From: Mycobacterium sp. IS-1742
GTDB taxonomy: Bacteria; Actinomycetota; Actinomycetes; Mycobacteriales; Mycobacteriaceae
Length of the DNA stretch: 64,000 nucleotides
Assembly: GCF_001500125.1 (NCBI RefSeq)
Contig: NZ_LQIV01000006.1
Span: forward strand, 1-64,000
Direction of reading: 5' to 3'
Shown: piece by piece, positions 17,353 through 26,733 of the stretch
Layout: the number at the start of each line of letters is the position of its first letter
How positions within the stretch are numbered: the stretch's first letter is position 1
Translations under genes and position numbers: made by a program
Notes under the pieces: generated by a model
The model's database searches: none
What the model was told of the DNA's origin: nothing
The model's input: only the letters and a program-made list of their open reading frames with translations

Positions 17353-18198
17353 GTGGCGATCGAGCAGATCCTCGACCTCGAGCAACTCGAGTACAACATC
17401 TACCGCGGCGCGGTGTTCAGCCCGGAATCGGGCTTCCTGCAACGCACGTTCGGCGGTCACGTGGCCGGCCAGTCGCTGGTGTCCGCGGTACGAACGGTCG
17501 ACCCGAAATTCCAGGTGCACTCGCTGCACGGCTACTTCCTGCGGCCCGGCGACGCCCGCGCGCCGTCGGTGTACATCGTCGAGCGGATCCGCGACGGCGG
17601 GTCGTTCTGCACGCGCCGGGTCAGCGCGATCCAGCACGGCGAGACGATCTTCTCGATGTCCGCGTCGTTCCAGACCGACCAGAGCGGTATCGAGCATCAG
17701 GACGCGATGCCGTCGGCGCCCCCGCCCGACGACCTGCCCGGGTTCCGGTCCGGAAAAGCGTTCGACGAAGCGGGTTTCGCGCAGTTCGCCGAATGGGACG
17801 TGCGCATCGTGCCGCGCGATTTGGTCCACCAGGTGCCCGGTAAGGCCTCCCAGCAGCAGGTGTGGTTCCGCCACCACGATCCGCTGCCCGACGATCCGGT
17901 GCTGCACATCTGCGCGCTGGCCTACCTGTCCGACCTGACGCTGCTGGGGTCGGCCCAGGTCAACCACCCCGACGAACGCAAGTACCTCAACATCGCCTCG
18001 CTGGACCACGCGATGTGGTTCATGCGGCCGTTCCGCGCCGACGAGTGGCTGCTCTACGACCAGTCGTCGCCGTCGGCGTGCGGGGGCCGGGCGCTGACCC
18101 AGGGCAAGCTGTTCAACCAGTACGGCGAGATGGTCGCGGCCGTCATGCAGGAAGGGTTGACCCGCTACCCGCGTGACTTCACGCCGGGCCGGGCATGA
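17353..18198 (+). CDS. tesB2: Acyl-CoA thioesterase II
   Basis: 281 residues, double-hotdog TesB family that hydrolyses acyl-CoA. The N-terminal hotdog carries [13 protein letters not shown]. The C-terminal hotdog carries the catalytic Asp in [11 protein letters not shown], the Ser/Thr in [12 protein letters not shown] and the Gln in LTQGKLFNQ. Starts at GTG just after the dispersed repeat. Its stop overlaps the pdxT start (ATGA), so it is expressed with the B6 synthase genes. It has no obvious role in PLP synthesis. Confidence 0.92.
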   Translation: MAIEQILDLEQLEYNIYRGAVFSPESGFLQRTFGGHVAGQSLVSAVRTVDPKFQVHSLHGYFLRPGDARAPSVYIVERIRDGGSFCTRRVSAIQHGETIFSMSASFQTDQSGIEHQDAMPSAPPPDDLPGFRSGKAFDEAGFAQFAEWDVRIVPRDLVHQVPGKASQQQVWFRHHDPLPDDPVLHICALAYLSDLTLLGSAQVNHPDERKYLNIASLDHAMWFMRPFRADEWLLYDQSSPSACGGRALTQGKLFNQYGEMVAAVMQEGLTRYPRDFTPGRA

Positions 18199-18785
18199 CA
18201 CCTCGGGTCGGGGTGCTCGCTCTACAGGGCGACACCCGTGAGCATCTCGCCGCGCTGACAGAAGCGGGCGCCGACGCCGTCACCGTGCGCCGGCTGACCG
18301 AACTCGAGACCGTCGACGCGCTGGTGATCCCGGGTGGGGAGTCGACGGCGATGAGCCATCTGCTGCGCGAGTTCGAACTGCTCGAACCGCTGCGTGCCCG
18401 CCTCGCCGAGGGTATGCCCGCCTACGGCTCCTGCGCCGGGATGATCCTGCTGGCCAGCGAGATCCTCGAGGCCGGTGCCCCGGGCCGCGAGGCCACCCCG
18501 CTCAAGGGCATCGACATGTCGGTGCGGCGCAACGCTTTCGGCCGTCAGGTCGACTCGTTCGAAGGCGACATCCCGTTCGTGGGCCTGGACACCCCGGTGC
18601 ACGCCGTGTTCATCCGGGCGCCGTGGGTGGAGCGCATCGGCGACGACGTCGAGGTGCTGGGCCGCGCCGACGGGCACATCGTCGCCGTCCGGCAGGGCCG
18701 GATGCTGGCGACGTCGTTCCACCCGGAGGTGACGGGGGACCGGCGCGTGCACAAGCTGTTCGTCGACATGGTTTCCGGGAAGTGA
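18195..18785 (+). CDS. pdxT: Pyridoxal 5'-phosphate synthase glutaminase subunit PdxT
   Basis: 196 residues, class I glutamine amidotransferase that feeds ammonia to PdxS. Residues visible: PGGESTAM near 45, the nucleophile Cys in [12 protein letters not shown] near residue 80, and the His/Glu pair in SFHPEVTGD near 176. Length is normal for the family. It overlaps tesB2 by four bases and is followed after 57 bases by yebC. Confidence 0.95.
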   Translation: MTPRVGVLALQGDTREHLAALTEAGADAVTVRRLTELETVDALVIPGGESTAMSHLLREFELLEPLRARLAEGMPAYGSCAGMILLASEILEAGAPGREATPLKGIDMSVRRNAFGRQVDSFEGDIPFVGLDTPVHAVFIRAPWVERIGDDVEVLGRADGHIVAVRQGRMLATSFHPEVTGDRRVHKLFVDMVSGK

Positions 18786-18842
18786 CGTCGCTGCACGTAG
18801 ACTCGTCAGGCGAGATCGTGACTGGAGAGAGGTTCACACCTG

Positions 18843-19595
18843 ATGAGCGGCCATTCCAAGTGGGCGACCACGAAGCACAAGAAGGCGATCATCGATGCCC
18901 GCAGGGGTAAGAACTTCGCCAAGCTGATCAAGAACATCGAGGTCGCGGCCCGCACCGGCGGCGGTGACCCGGGCGGCAACCCGACGCTGTACGACGCCAT
19001 CCAGAAGGCCAAGAAGAGCTCGGTTCCCAACGACAACATCGAGCGCGCCCGCAAGCGCGGCGCCGGGGAAGAGGCCGGCGGCGCCGACTGGCAGACGATC
19101 ACCTACGAGGGCTACGGGCCCAACGGGGTCGCGGTCCTCATCGAGTGCCTCACCGACAACCGCAACCGCGCTGCAGGTGAGGTGCGCGTGGCGATGACCC
19201 GCAACGGCGGCAACATGGCGGACCCCGGTTCGGTGTCCTACCTGTTCTCCCGCAAGGGCGTGGTGACGCTGGAGAAGAACGGGCTCTCCGAGGACGACGT
19301 GCTGATGGCGGTGCTCGAGGCGGGCGCCGAGGAGGTCAACGACCTCGGTGACAGCTTCGAGGTCATCTCCGAACCGACCGACCTCGTCGCCGTGCGCACC
19401 GCGCTGCAGGACGCCGGTATCGACTACGACTCCGCCGACGCCAGCTTCCAGCCGTCGGTCACCGTGCCGCTGGATGCCGAGGGCGCGCGCAAGGTGATGA
19501 AGCTCGTCGACGCGCTCGAGGACAGCGACGACGTGCAGGACGTGTACACCAACGCCGACATCCCCGACGAGATCCTGGCTCAGCTCGAGGCGTGA
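18843..19595 (+). CDS. yebC: YebC/PmpR family transcriptional regulator/translation factor
   Basis: 250 residues. Begins [19 protein letters not shown], the invariant YebC start, followed by [19 protein letters not shown] and later [16 protein letters not shown]. Family members bind DNA as regulators, and in some bacteria assist ribosomes at proline-rich sequences. GGAGAG lies about 15 bases before ATG 18843. In mycobacteria it sits next to ruvC; here an 11-kb stretch, including the catabolic cluster, separates them. Confidence 0.95.
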   Translation: MSGHSKWATTKHKKAIIDARRGKNFAKLIKNIEVAARTGGGDPGGNPTLYDAIQKAKKSSVPNDNIERARKRGAGEEAGGADWQTITYEGYGPNGVAVLIECLTDNRNRAAGEVRVAMTRNGGNMADPGSVSYLFSRKGVVTLEKNGLSEDDVLMAVLEAGAEEVNDLGDSFEVISEPTDLVAVRTALQDAGIDYDSADASFQPSVTVPLDAEGARKVMKLVDALEDSDDVQDVYTNADIPDEILAQLEA

Positions 19596-19608
19596 GCCCT
19601 TCCCGCGC

Positions 19609-20709
19609 TCACGTCGCGGGCAGGAACGACAGTTCGGTGCACTCGGCGAGCATCTCGGACAATCCGGCCAGCGCCGTCACGTCCGCCGAGGCGGACAGAT
19701 CGGCGATCGTCCGGTGCGCGGTGGTGACCAGGTCCGCGATCCGCCGCCGCACCCGGTCCGCCGCACCGCACCGCAGCACGATCTGTTGCACCTCGGTGAT
19801 CCTGGCCTGATCGGCCGTCGCATCGCCGACGACTGCGGTCAGCGCGTCGACCTCCGGTCCGGTCGCCAGTTCCAGCGCGGCACCCAGCAGTTCGGTGGGT
19901 TTGCCCGCCCGGATGTCGTCACCGGTCTGCTTGCCGAGCGTGTCCGGCGTGCCGAACAGGTCGGCGAGGTCGTCGCGCAGTTGGAACGCCTGGCCGACGG
20001 CGCCTGCGTAGTCGCGCAGCATCGCGGCCGTGGCCGGCGAGGCTGATCCGGCCAGTTCCAGGCCGAGTTCGACGGGGCGCTCGACGGTGTACGTGCTGGT
20101 CTTGTAGCGCAGGATCTTCTCCGCCGTGTCGGCGTGGTAGTCGCGCGCGGCCTGCGCCCGTAGTTCCAGCAACTGACCGGCCAGCACCTCCACCCGCATC
20201 GTCCGGAACGCGCGCGTGGTGCGGCTCGCGACGCGCTCGGACAGACCTGCCACGGCTCGGTCGAAGGTGTCGTGGGCCGCCGACCACAGCAGATCCCCGA
20301 CCAGCAGCGCCATGTGGTCGCCGAACGCCCTCGCGTCACCCCACCCCGCATCGCTGCGGTGGCGTTCGGCCAGCGCCGCGCGGACCGACGGCTGTCCGCG
20401 GCGCACCTCGGAGGCGTCGATCACGTCGTCGTGCACCAGGATCGCCGCGTGCAGCAACTCCAGCGCGGTGGCGAGCCGCACCAGCGGTTGCGGCGCCGCG
20501 TCGGCCGGGGCGCCCACCCGCCACGCCCAGTAGGCGAACCGGGGGCGCAGGCGTTTGCCGCCGGACTGCACCGCGGACTGGCAGAGCGCCGCGACGGCGC
20601 CCAGGTCCTCGTCGATCGCCCGCAGCGGTTCGGCGACCGTGTCGCGGACGACGGTGTGCAGGCAGTCCTCGAGGGCCGAGAGGAACTCGGTCTGGTCGGT
20701 GTCGGGCAC
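19609..20709 (-). CDS. Polyprenyl (geranylgeranyl-type) diphosphate synthase
   Basis: 366 residues, trans-prenyltransferase that extends isoprenoid diphosphates. The first Asp-rich motif is HDDVIDAS (DD-x2-D) and the second is QLRDDLADLFG; SGGKRLRPRF binds the isopentenyl diphosphate. The chain-length region before the first motif (ALELLHAAILV) has small and aliphatic side chains, which suggests a medium-length product such as GGPP, but this is a weak predictor. Start GTG 20709 has GAGG eight bases upstream. The gene converges on yebC with only 13 bases between. Confidence 0.88.
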   Translation of the reverse strand: MPDTDQTEFLSALEDCLHTVVRDTVAEPLRAIDEDLGAVAALCQSAVQSGGKRLRPRFAYWAWRVGAPADAAPQPLVRLATALELLHAAILVHDDVIDASEVRRGQPSVRAALAERHRSDAGWGDARAFGDHMALLVGDLLWSAAHDTFDRAVAGLSERVASRTTRAFRTMRVEVLAGQLLELRAQAARDYHADTAEKILRYKTSTYTVERPVELGLELAGSASPATAAMLRDYAGAVGQAFQLRDDLADLFGTPDTLGKQTGDDIRAGKPTELLGAALELATGPEVDALTAVVGDATADQARITEVQQIVLRCGAADRVRRRIADLVTTAHRTIADLSASADVTALAGLSEMLAECTELSFLPAT

Positions 20710-20798
20710 GACATCCTCACTTCCTGATGGGCTGGCGCCGCGAGTGTATGGGTGCTGTCCGGCGCCGGCCGACCGTGCGACGGGGTGACCGGGCAACC

Positions 20799-20814
20799 CT
20801 GTAGACACCTACAG
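20799..20814. promoter_or_regulatory. Candidate PucR operator: dyad CTGTAG-N4-CTACAG
   Basis: A perfect 6-bp inverted repeat separated by ACAC lies 110 bases before the permease start, between it and the divergent prenyltransferase. A related copy (CTGTAG-N4-CCACAC) occurs at 27982-27997 before fmdB. Both flank the gene for a PucR-type regulator, so this is a plausible operator; no binding data are implied. Confidence 0.45.
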
Positions 20815-20924
20815 TCACATGCCCGGTGACTGTGCGCCCAAACCACACTTCGCCGTCCGCCATGCCCGGCCGCCCGCGTCATGCCCATACTTGCGTGTCC
20901 TCGGGGCAGCGAAAGGGAGATCAG

Positions 20925-22385
20925 ATGACGTCCAGTGCGCAAACAGGCTCGGCGCCAACAGAATTGAGGCGCGAGTTCTCGCTGTGGTCGGCGTTCGCAT
21001 TCGCGTTCGCGTTCATCTCGCCGATCGTGGCGATGTACGGGATCTACGGACTGTCACTGGCCACCGCGGGCCCGGGATTCTGGTGGACCTTCGTCATCGT
21101 CGGGGTGGGTCAGTGCATCGTCGCGCTGGCCTTCGCCGAACTCGTGTCCCGCTGGCCCTACGAGGGGTCGATCTACCAGTGGACCAGGCGGCTGGCCGGC
21201 GAGGTGGCCGGATGGCTGGCCGGCTGGGTGTACATGTGGGCGCTGGTCATCATCATGGCGACCGTCGCCTACGGCGGTGCCGGATTCCTGGCTCAGCTCA
21301 TCGGGATCGAGCGCCCGACCGCCGTCCAGCAGAGCATCGTGGCGCTGCTGATCCTGCTCGCGGGAACCGGGGCGAACATCCTCGGGCGCGGCTTCCTCAA
21401 GGCGCTCATGGTCGGCAGCATCATCGCCGAGATCGTCGCGTCGGTGGGTCTGGGCACCTACCTGCTGATCTTCCACCGCCACCACGGTTTCGACGCCATC
21501 CTGCACGGCATCGACCTGTCCAGCGGCTGGTCCTGGGCCTACATCTCCGGTCCGTTCCTGGCGGCGCTGGCCTTCACCGGCTGGTCGATCCTCGGCTTCG
21601 AGAGCGCGGGCGCGATCGCCGAAGAGGTCAAGGAGCCTCGGCGCAACGTCCCCAAGGCCATGCTGTTCTCCATTGCCTTCATCGCCCTGGTGATCGCGTA
21701 CGCGTCGCTCGCGGTCACGCTCGCGGTGCCCGACTTCGAGATGGTCCGGTCCGGCGAGGAGCCCGACCCGGTGTCCTATGTGCTGCGCAGCGCGCTGGGT
21801 GAGTCGTTCGTCAAGCCGATCCTGCTGGCCTTCGTCATCGGCTTCCTGGCCAGCTTCCTGGCGCTGCAGGCCTCGGGCTCGCGGGTCATCTGGTCCTTCG
21901 CCCGCGACAGGGTGCTGCCGGGGTCACAGGTGCTGTCCAAGCTGTCGAAGACCGAGGCGCAGCCGATCCCCGCGATCCTCGTCACCACCGTCATCGGCGC
22001 GTTCGTCTACCTGATCTCCGCGACCGACGTCTACTCGGTCCTGGTCACGTTCACCGCGGGCGGCTACTACCTGGCGTTCCTGTTCCCGTTGGTGACCGGC
22101 CTGGTGGCGCGTCTGCGCGGCACGTGGGTTCCCGGGCCGTGGAATCTGGGCCGCTTCGGCACCCCGGTGGCCGTCCTGGCGGTGCTGTGGGTCGGTTTCG
22201 AGTTCACCAACATCGTCTGGCCGCGCACCGTGTCGGAGTCGTGGTACATGAACTGGGCGTTCTTCGTCGCGATGGGGGCGATCCTCGCGCTCGGCGCGGT
22301 GATCATCAAGGTGCGCAACGTCGGTGGCCGCCGCCTCGACGACCCGGCCGAGCCGGCGCAGTCCACCGAGACGGAGCTGGTGTGA
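20925..22385 (+). CDS. APC-family amino acid/amine permease
   Basis: 486 residues, about 12 transmembrane segments, starting REFSLWSAFAFAFAFISPIV. The GW-x-YMWAL segment and FESAGAIAEEVKEPRRNVPKA (the conserved E-E-x-KEPR-x-x-PKA loop after segment 6) identify the APC superfamily. It imports an amino acid, polyamine or other amine with protons. GAAAGGGAGA precedes ATG 20925 by five bases. It is the first gene of the catabolic cluster, and its stop overlaps the next gene (GTGA), so its substrate is probably the compound degraded by the cluster. Confidence 0.85.
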   Translation: MTSSAQTGSAPTELRREFSLWSAFAFAFAFISPIVAMYGIYGLSLATAGPGFWWTFVIVGVGQCIVALAFAELVSRWPYEGSIYQWTRRLAGEVAGWLAGWVYMWALVIIMATVAYGGAGFLAQLIGIERPTAVQQSIVALLILLAGTGANILGRGFLKALMVGSIIAEIVASVGLGTYLLIFHRHHGFDAILHGIDLSSGWSWAYISGPFLAALAFTGWSILGFESAGAIAEEVKEPRRNVPKAMLFSIAFIALVIAYASLAVTLAVPDFEMVRSGEEPDPVSYVLRSALGESFVKPILLAFVIGFLASFLALQASGSRVIWSFARDRVLPGSQVLSKLSKTEAQPIPAILVTTVIGAFVYLISATDVYSVLVTFTAGGYYLAFLFPLVTGLVARLRGTWVPGPWNLGRFGTPVAVLAVLWVGFEFTNIVWPRTVSESWYMNWAFFVAMGAILALGAVIIKVRNVGGRRLDDPAEPAQSTETELV

Positions 22386-23077
22386 CGGCACCCGTCGCGG
22401 TGGTGACCGGGGCCGGCAGCGGCATCGGCGCCGCGGTCGCCCAGCGGTTGGCACAGTCGGGCTGGACGGTCGCCTCGATCTCCCGCGAGCCCGCCCCCGA
22501 CACCGACATGTGGCTGACCGCCGACGTCGCCGACGAGCGGGCTGTCACCGACGCCGTCCGGCAGATCACCGACGCCCTCGGACGGATCGACGCCGCCGTC
22601 GTCTGCGCCGGCCACTACGAGGAGACCCCCGCACTGGACATCGAACAGGCGGCCTGGGAACGGATGCTGCGGGTCCACGTGGGCGGCCTCGCGCACGTGT
22701 GCCGGGCGGTGTTGCCGCAGATGCGGCAGCGGGGCGCCGGGCGCATCGTCGGCATCGCCTCCGAACGCGCCATCGGCGGCGGCAGCAACGACGCCCACTA
22801 CGCCGCGGCCAAGGGCGCCGCCCTGAGCCTCCTGCGCAGCATCGCCGTCGAGGTGGCCGCCGACGGCGTGCTGGTCAACGCGGTGGCGCCCGGACCGTGT
22901 GACACACCGTTGCTGCCCCAGGACTCCTGGGAACGCGCGCCCGAGTTCGTCGACGCGCTACCCGCGCGGCGCATCGCCGACACGTCCGAGGTGGCCGAAC
23001 TCGTCCGCGCACTGCTGGAGGAGGACGTGTTCCTGTGCGGAGAAGTGTTGTCGGTCAACAGCGGAACGGTGATCTGA
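22382..23077 (+). CDS. Short-chain dehydrogenase/reductase
   Basis: 231 residues, classical SDR Rossmann fold. TGAGSGIGAAVA binds the cofactor, and DAAVVCAGHY is the NAG-like strand motif. The catalytic residues are Ser in GIASERAI and Tyr/Lys in HYAAAKGAAL. PGPCDTPLLP follows. An Arg at SISRE after the second strand may favour NADP. GTG start overlapping the permease stop. Likely oxidises or reduces an alcohol/carbonyl intermediate. A second, degenerate SDR follows after two bases. Confidence 0.85.
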   Translation: MTAPVAVVTGAGSGIGAAVAQRLAQSGWTVASISREPAPDTDMWLTADVADERAVTDAVRQITDALGRIDAAVVCAGHYEETPALDIEQAAWERMLRVHVGGLAHVCRAVLPQMRQRGAGRIVGIASERAIGGGSNDAHYAAAKGAALSLLRSIAVEVAADGVLVNAVAPGPCDTPLLPQDSWERAPEFVDALPARRIADTSEVAELVRALLEEDVFLCGEVLSVNSGTVI

Positions 23078-23079
23078 GC

Positions 23080-23757
23080 GTGGGGGACGACACCACCCGG
23101 GTCCTGGTGACCGGGGTCGACACCGCGCTGGGCGCCGCGGTGCGCAGGTACTTCACCGAGCGCGGGGCCGCCACCGCGGGGACGACGGCGAGCGTCGACC
23201 ACGCCGACGGCACCGCCGTGCGTTCGGCGGTCGGGGAGGCCGCGGACGCGATGGGCGGCATCGACGTCCTCGTCGTGGCGCACGGTCTGCCCTACGTCGC
23301 CCCGCTGGGCGACCAGCCGATGGACGCGTTCTGGCGGCATGTCGACGACACGCTGACCGGCAGCTTCCTCTACGCCCAGGCCGTCGCGGCGCACATGCGC
23401 GACGCCGGCACCGGCGGGCGGATGGTGTTGACCACCTCCCGCTGGCACATCGGTGGCGCGTCCCTGTCCGCGGTCGCGACCGCCGCCGGCGGCATCGTCG
23501 CGCTGACGAAGACACTGACCCGCGACCTCGGCCCGTTCGGTATCGGGGTCAACGCCGTCGCGGTCGGCGCCGTCGAATCCGAATGGTCGATCTGCGATGC
23601 CGCAGCCGGTGTCTCCTGTGACGCAACGCCCTTCGGGCGCTGCGGCACGGTCGACCAGGCGGCTCGCGTCATCGGCGTGCTCTGCGGGCGCGGACTCGGC
23701 GCGGCCGTCGGCCAGATCGTCAACCTCGACGGTGGATTGTCCCGGAATCGGGTCTAG
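23080..23757 (+). CDS. Degenerate SDR-fold protein lacking the catalytic Tyr and Lys
   Basis: 225 residues. The overall SDR framework is kept: [13 protein letters not shown] at the dinucleotide loop, [46 protein letters not shown] and the C-terminal [11 protein letters not shown]. At the active site, where Y-x3-K is expected, the sequence reads [10 protein letters not shown], so Tyr is replaced by Val and Lys by Ala. The cofactor loop is also altered (second Gly replaced). Probably not an ordinary oxidoreductase. It may be a structural partner of the intact SDR upstream or a binding protein. Confidence 0.75.
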   Translation: MGDDTTRVLVTGVDTALGAAVRRYFTERGAATAGTTASVDHADGTAVRSAVGEAADAMGGIDVLVVAHGLPYVAPLGDQPMDAFWRHVDDTLTGSFLYAQAVAAHMRDAGTGGRMVLTTSRWHIGGASLSAVATAAGGIVALTKTLTRDLGPFGIGVNAVAVGAVESEWSICDAAAGVSCDATPFGRCGTVDQAARVIGVLCGRGLGAAVGQIVNLDGGLSRNRV

Positions 23758-23770
23758 GAAAGGCATTTCG

Positions 23771-24739
23771 ATGAACAACGACAACACGTCGTCGGTCCGC
23801 GGCGCGATCGTCGGTCCGGCCGACCCCCAGGTGCAGCCGCGCTACGCGGGCTGGACCACGTTCGCGCGCCTGCCCCGTTTGGAGGACGTGGCGCACGCCG
23901 ACGTCGTCGTGGTGGGTGTCCCGTTCGACAGCGCGGTCACCTACCGGCCGGGAGCGCGCTTCGGCCCGAACGCGATACGGCAGGGCTCACGGCTGATCCG
24001 CGGCTACAACCCCGAGCTGGACGTCAAACCGTTCGAGGTGTGCCAGTTCGCCGACGCGGGGGACGTGGCGTGCAATCCGTTCGACATCGCCGAGGCGGTC
24101 GACCAGGTCGCCGCCCAGCTGACCGACCTGCTCGGCAACGGCACGCGCGCGGTGATCCTCGGCGGTGACCACTCCGTGGCGCTGCCCTCGCTCCGTGCCG
24201 CCCACGCCGTCCACGGGCCGATGGCGCTGGTGCATTTCGACGCCCACCTCGACACCTGGGACCGCTACTACGGGGCCGACATCACCCACGGCTCACCGTT
24301 CCGGCGGGCCTTCGAGGAAGGCCTGCTGCTCGACCGGAACATCCACGTCGGGGTCCGCGGGTCCATCTACGACAAACAGGATCTCGTCGACGACGCCGAG
24401 TTCGGCTTCTCCGTCGTCACCTGCCGCGACATCGACACGCTCGGGGCCGACGGCATCATCGACAAGATCCGCACCCGCGTCGGCGACGCGCCGGTCTACG
24501 TCTCGGTCGACATCGACGTGCTCGATCCCGCGCACGCTCCCGGCACCGGGACGCCGGAAGCGGGCGGCATGTCGAGCCGTGAGCTGCTCGAGGTGGTGCG
24601 CGGTCTGGACAGCGTGAACCTGGTCGGCGTCGACGTCGTCGAGGTCTCACCCGCCTACGACCACGCCGAGATCACCGCGATCGCCGCGGCGAACGTGACG
24701 TGGGAATTCCTGTCCGTCTTCGGAAGAAAGGCTCGATGA
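23771..24739 (+). CDS. Agmatinase-like ureohydrolase
   Basis: 322 residues, arginase/agmatinase family with a di-manganese centre. Metal motifs are intact: [22 protein letters not shown] (D-A-H-x-D) and [35 protein letters not shown] resembles bacterial agmatinases and guanidinobutyrases rather than arginases. The enzyme should hydrolyse a guanidino compound to urea plus an amine; hydrolysis of a formimino compound to formamide is an alternative, given the formamidase in the cluster. AGGAAAGG precedes ATG 23771; the stop overlaps the deacetylase (ATGA). Confidence 0.85.
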   Translation: MNNDNTSSVRGAIVGPADPQVQPRYAGWTTFARLPRLEDVAHADVVVVGVPFDSAVTYRPGARFGPNAIRQGSRLIRGYNPELDVKPFEVCQFADAGDVACNPFDIAEAVDQVAAQLTDLLGNGTRAVILGGDHSVALPSLRAAHAVHGPMALVHFDAHLDTWDRYYGADITHGSPFRRAFEEGLLLDRNIHVGVRGSIYDKQDLVDDAEFGFSVVTCRDIDTLGADGIIDKIRTRVGDAPVYVSVDIDVLDPAHAPGTGTPEAGGMSSRELLEVVRGLDSVNLVGVDVVEVSPAYDHAEITAIAAANVTWEFLSVFGRKAR

Positions 24740-25626
24740 TGACCGCCCCCCTCCCCGCCGGCCCGGTGCAGTGGCCGGACGGCAAGAGCTGCGCCGTCGC
24801 GTTCACCTTCGACGTGGATGCCGAATCGCCGCTGTTGACAACCGATCTGGCATTCGCCGACCGCATGGGCGCCATGTCGCATCAGGCGTACGGACCACTC
24901 GTCGGGGTACCGCGCCTACTCGACATCCTCGACGAGTTCGACGTCCCCGGAACGTTCTTCGTGCCCGGTTACACCGCCCACCGCCATCCGGAGTCCATCC
25001 GGTCCATCGCGAAGGCCGGCCACGAGATCGCCCACCACGGCTACCTGCACGAGTCGCTGGTCGGTGTCGACGAGAACACCGAGCGCGCGATCCTCCAGCG
25101 TGGCCTCGAGGCGCTCGACGAGGTCGCCGGTGTGCGGCCGTCCGGTTACCGCGCGCCGATGTGGGAGATGAACTGGCACACCCCGAAGCTGTTGGCGGAG
25201 TTCGGTTTCACTTACGACTCCACGCTGATGGACTCCGACCACCCCTACGAGCTCGCGGTCGGGGACACCTCGCTGGTCGAGCTGCCGGTCAGCTGGGCGC
25301 TCGACGACTGGCAGCAGTACTGCTTCGTGCCCGACTTCTCGGGGACCGGGTTGATCGAGACGCCCGCCAAGGCGATCGAACTGTGGCGCTGCGAACTCGA
25401 CGCGATGCGCGACGTCGGCGGCGCGTGGATCCTGACCAACCACCCGTTCCTGTCCGGGCGTCCCGGCCGGGCCGCGGCCCTGCGCGCGTTCATCGCCGAC
25501 GTCCGCGCCATGGACGACGTCTGGGTGGCCGGCATGTCCGAGATCGCCGCCCACGTGCGGGCCCAACAGCTTGCCCCGCGCACCCTCACTCGTCCGGAAC
25601 CGACCCCGGTCGTCCCGAGAGCGTAA
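24736..25626 (+). CDS. NodB-fold polysaccharide deacetylase / PuuE-like amidohydrolase
   Basis: 296 residues. The NodB homology region starts with [13 protein letters not shown] (catalytic and metal Asp), then [27 protein letters not shown] (metal His residues) and [11 protein letters not shown]. There is no signal peptide, so it acts in the cytoplasm, unlike cell-wall deacetylases. Cytoplasmic members include PuuE-type allantoinases and related cyclic-amide hydrolases, which suits a nitrogen-catabolic cluster. It is coupled to the ureohydrolase and lies 12 bases before the Rieske gene. Substrate unknown. Confidence 0.8.
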   Translation: MMTAPLPAGPVQWPDGKSCAVAFTFDVDAESPLLTTDLAFADRMGAMSHQAYGPLVGVPRLLDILDEFDVPGTFFVPGYTAHRHPESIRSIAKAGHEIAHHGYLHESLVGVDENTERAILQRGLEALDEVAGVRPSGYRAPMWEMNWHTPKLLAEFGFTYDSTLMDSDHPYELAVGDTSLVELPVSWALDDWQQYCFVPDFSGTGLIETPAKAIELWRCELDAMRDVGGAWILTNHPFLSGRPGRAAALRAFIADVRAMDDVWVAGMSEIAAHVRAQQLAPRTLTRPEPTPVVPRA

Positions 25627-25638
25627 GGAGAACCGACC

Positions 25639-26688
25639 GTGAACCGCGAAGCCCTGACCCCCGAGAAGCTGCGCGAGGCCTACCGGCACGTCTGGTTCGT
25701 CGTCGCCAGGTCCGAGGACATCTCCACCCCGCAGTCCGCGACGCTGCTCGACGAGAACCTGGTGGTCTTCCGCGACTCGACCGGTGCGGCGCGCGTCACG
25801 GACCGGCGCTGCATCCACCGCGGGGCGAATCTGGCGGACGGAAAAGTGGTGGGCGACACCATCGCCTGCCCGTACCACGGTTGGCAGTTCGACGGCCGGT
25901 CCGGGGCGTGCGCCCGTATCCCGTCGCTGCCCGCGGAGGGGCGGATCCCGCCGAAGGCCGCGATCAACGCCTATCCCGTCATCGAGCGCTTCGGGCACGT
26001 GTGGACCTGTCTGGGCGAGCCGGTGTTCGACCTGCCCGACCCGCCGGAGATCGCCGGCCTGGACCTCGAATGGCTTGCGGCCGAACCGATCCACGCCGAG
26101 TGCGGGTTCATGGCGGCGACCGAGAACTTCCGCGACATGGCCCACTTCCCGTTCGTCCACGAACCCTCGATGGGCGACGTCGATCCGGTTGTCGGTGACC
26201 TCGAAGTCAGGCGCGACGGCCGCGAGGTGTGGGCGTCCTACTTCTACCGGCAGGTGCCCGGTTCGGACTTCTCGGACGTCGGCGACGCCTGGATGCACTA
26301 CCACTCCTACGCCCCGGGGATCGCGACCATCCTCTACGACTTCGGTCCGGAGACCGGTAAGCGCTACCTCGTGGACTTCCCGTCTCCGGTCAGCTACGAC
26401 AAGTGCATCATCTTCTGGGGGGTGGCCACCGACCGCGACTTCCGCGGTGGCACGGTCGACGAGATCCTGGCCACCGAGACGAAGGTGTTCGACGAGGACA
26501 CGCCGATCTTGAACGGCCTCGAGCCCAAGGAGGTTCCGCTGGCCGGGCAGGCGTTCGAGGTGTCCGCTCCCGCGGACATCTACACGCTCAACTACCGCCG
26601 CGCCACACAGCACGCCGTGCAGACCATTCAGCGGGCCCGCGGGCTGGTGGAGACCCCGGCCGTGGCCCAGGCGGTGGGAGCACGCTGA
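25639..26688 (+). CDS. Rieske non-haem iron oxygenase, catalytic subunit
   Basis: 349 residues. The N-terminal Rieske domain has C-x-H (RRCIHRGANLADG) and C-x2-H (IACPYHGWQF) ligands for the [2Fe-2S] cluster. The catalytic domain has ENFRDMAHFPFVHEPSMGD, supplying the bridging Asp and the two His ligands of the mononuclear iron. Such enzymes hydroxylate, O- or N-dealkylate small molecules using electrons from a reductase. No reductase gene is in the cluster, so it must borrow one. GTG start with AAGGAG eight bases upstream. Resembles vanillate demethylase-type monooxygenases in size. Confidence 0.88.
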   Translation: MNREALTPEKLREAYRHVWFVVARSEDISTPQSATLLDENLVVFRDSTGAARVTDRRCIHRGANLADGKVVGDTIACPYHGWQFDGRSGACARIPSLPAEGRIPPKAAINAYPVIERFGHVWTCLGEPVFDLPDPPEIAGLDLEWLAAEPIHAECGFMAATENFRDMAHFPFVHEPSMGDVDPVVGDLEVRRDGREVWASYFYRQVPGSDFSDVGDAWMHYHSYAPGIATILYDFGPETGKRYLVDFPSPVSYDKCIIFWGVATDRDFRGGTVDEILATETKVFDEDTPILNGLEPKEVPLAGQAFEVSAPADIYTLNYRRATQHAVQTIQRARGLVETPAVAQAVGAR

Positions 26689-26733
26689 CACTCGACCTGT
26701 GAGAACACGATCAGCCGCCTAGACTGCGCAGCC

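Noticed and set aside
24736..25626. Cell-wall peptidoglycan deacetylase
   Set aside because: No signal peptide or membrane anchor is visible and the gene is coupled to a cytosolic ureohydrolase, so a small-molecule role is more likely.
24916..26691. 591-codon minus-strand frame opposite the deacetylase and Rieske genes
   Set aside because: Both plus-strand genes have intact metal motifs; the antisense product has none.
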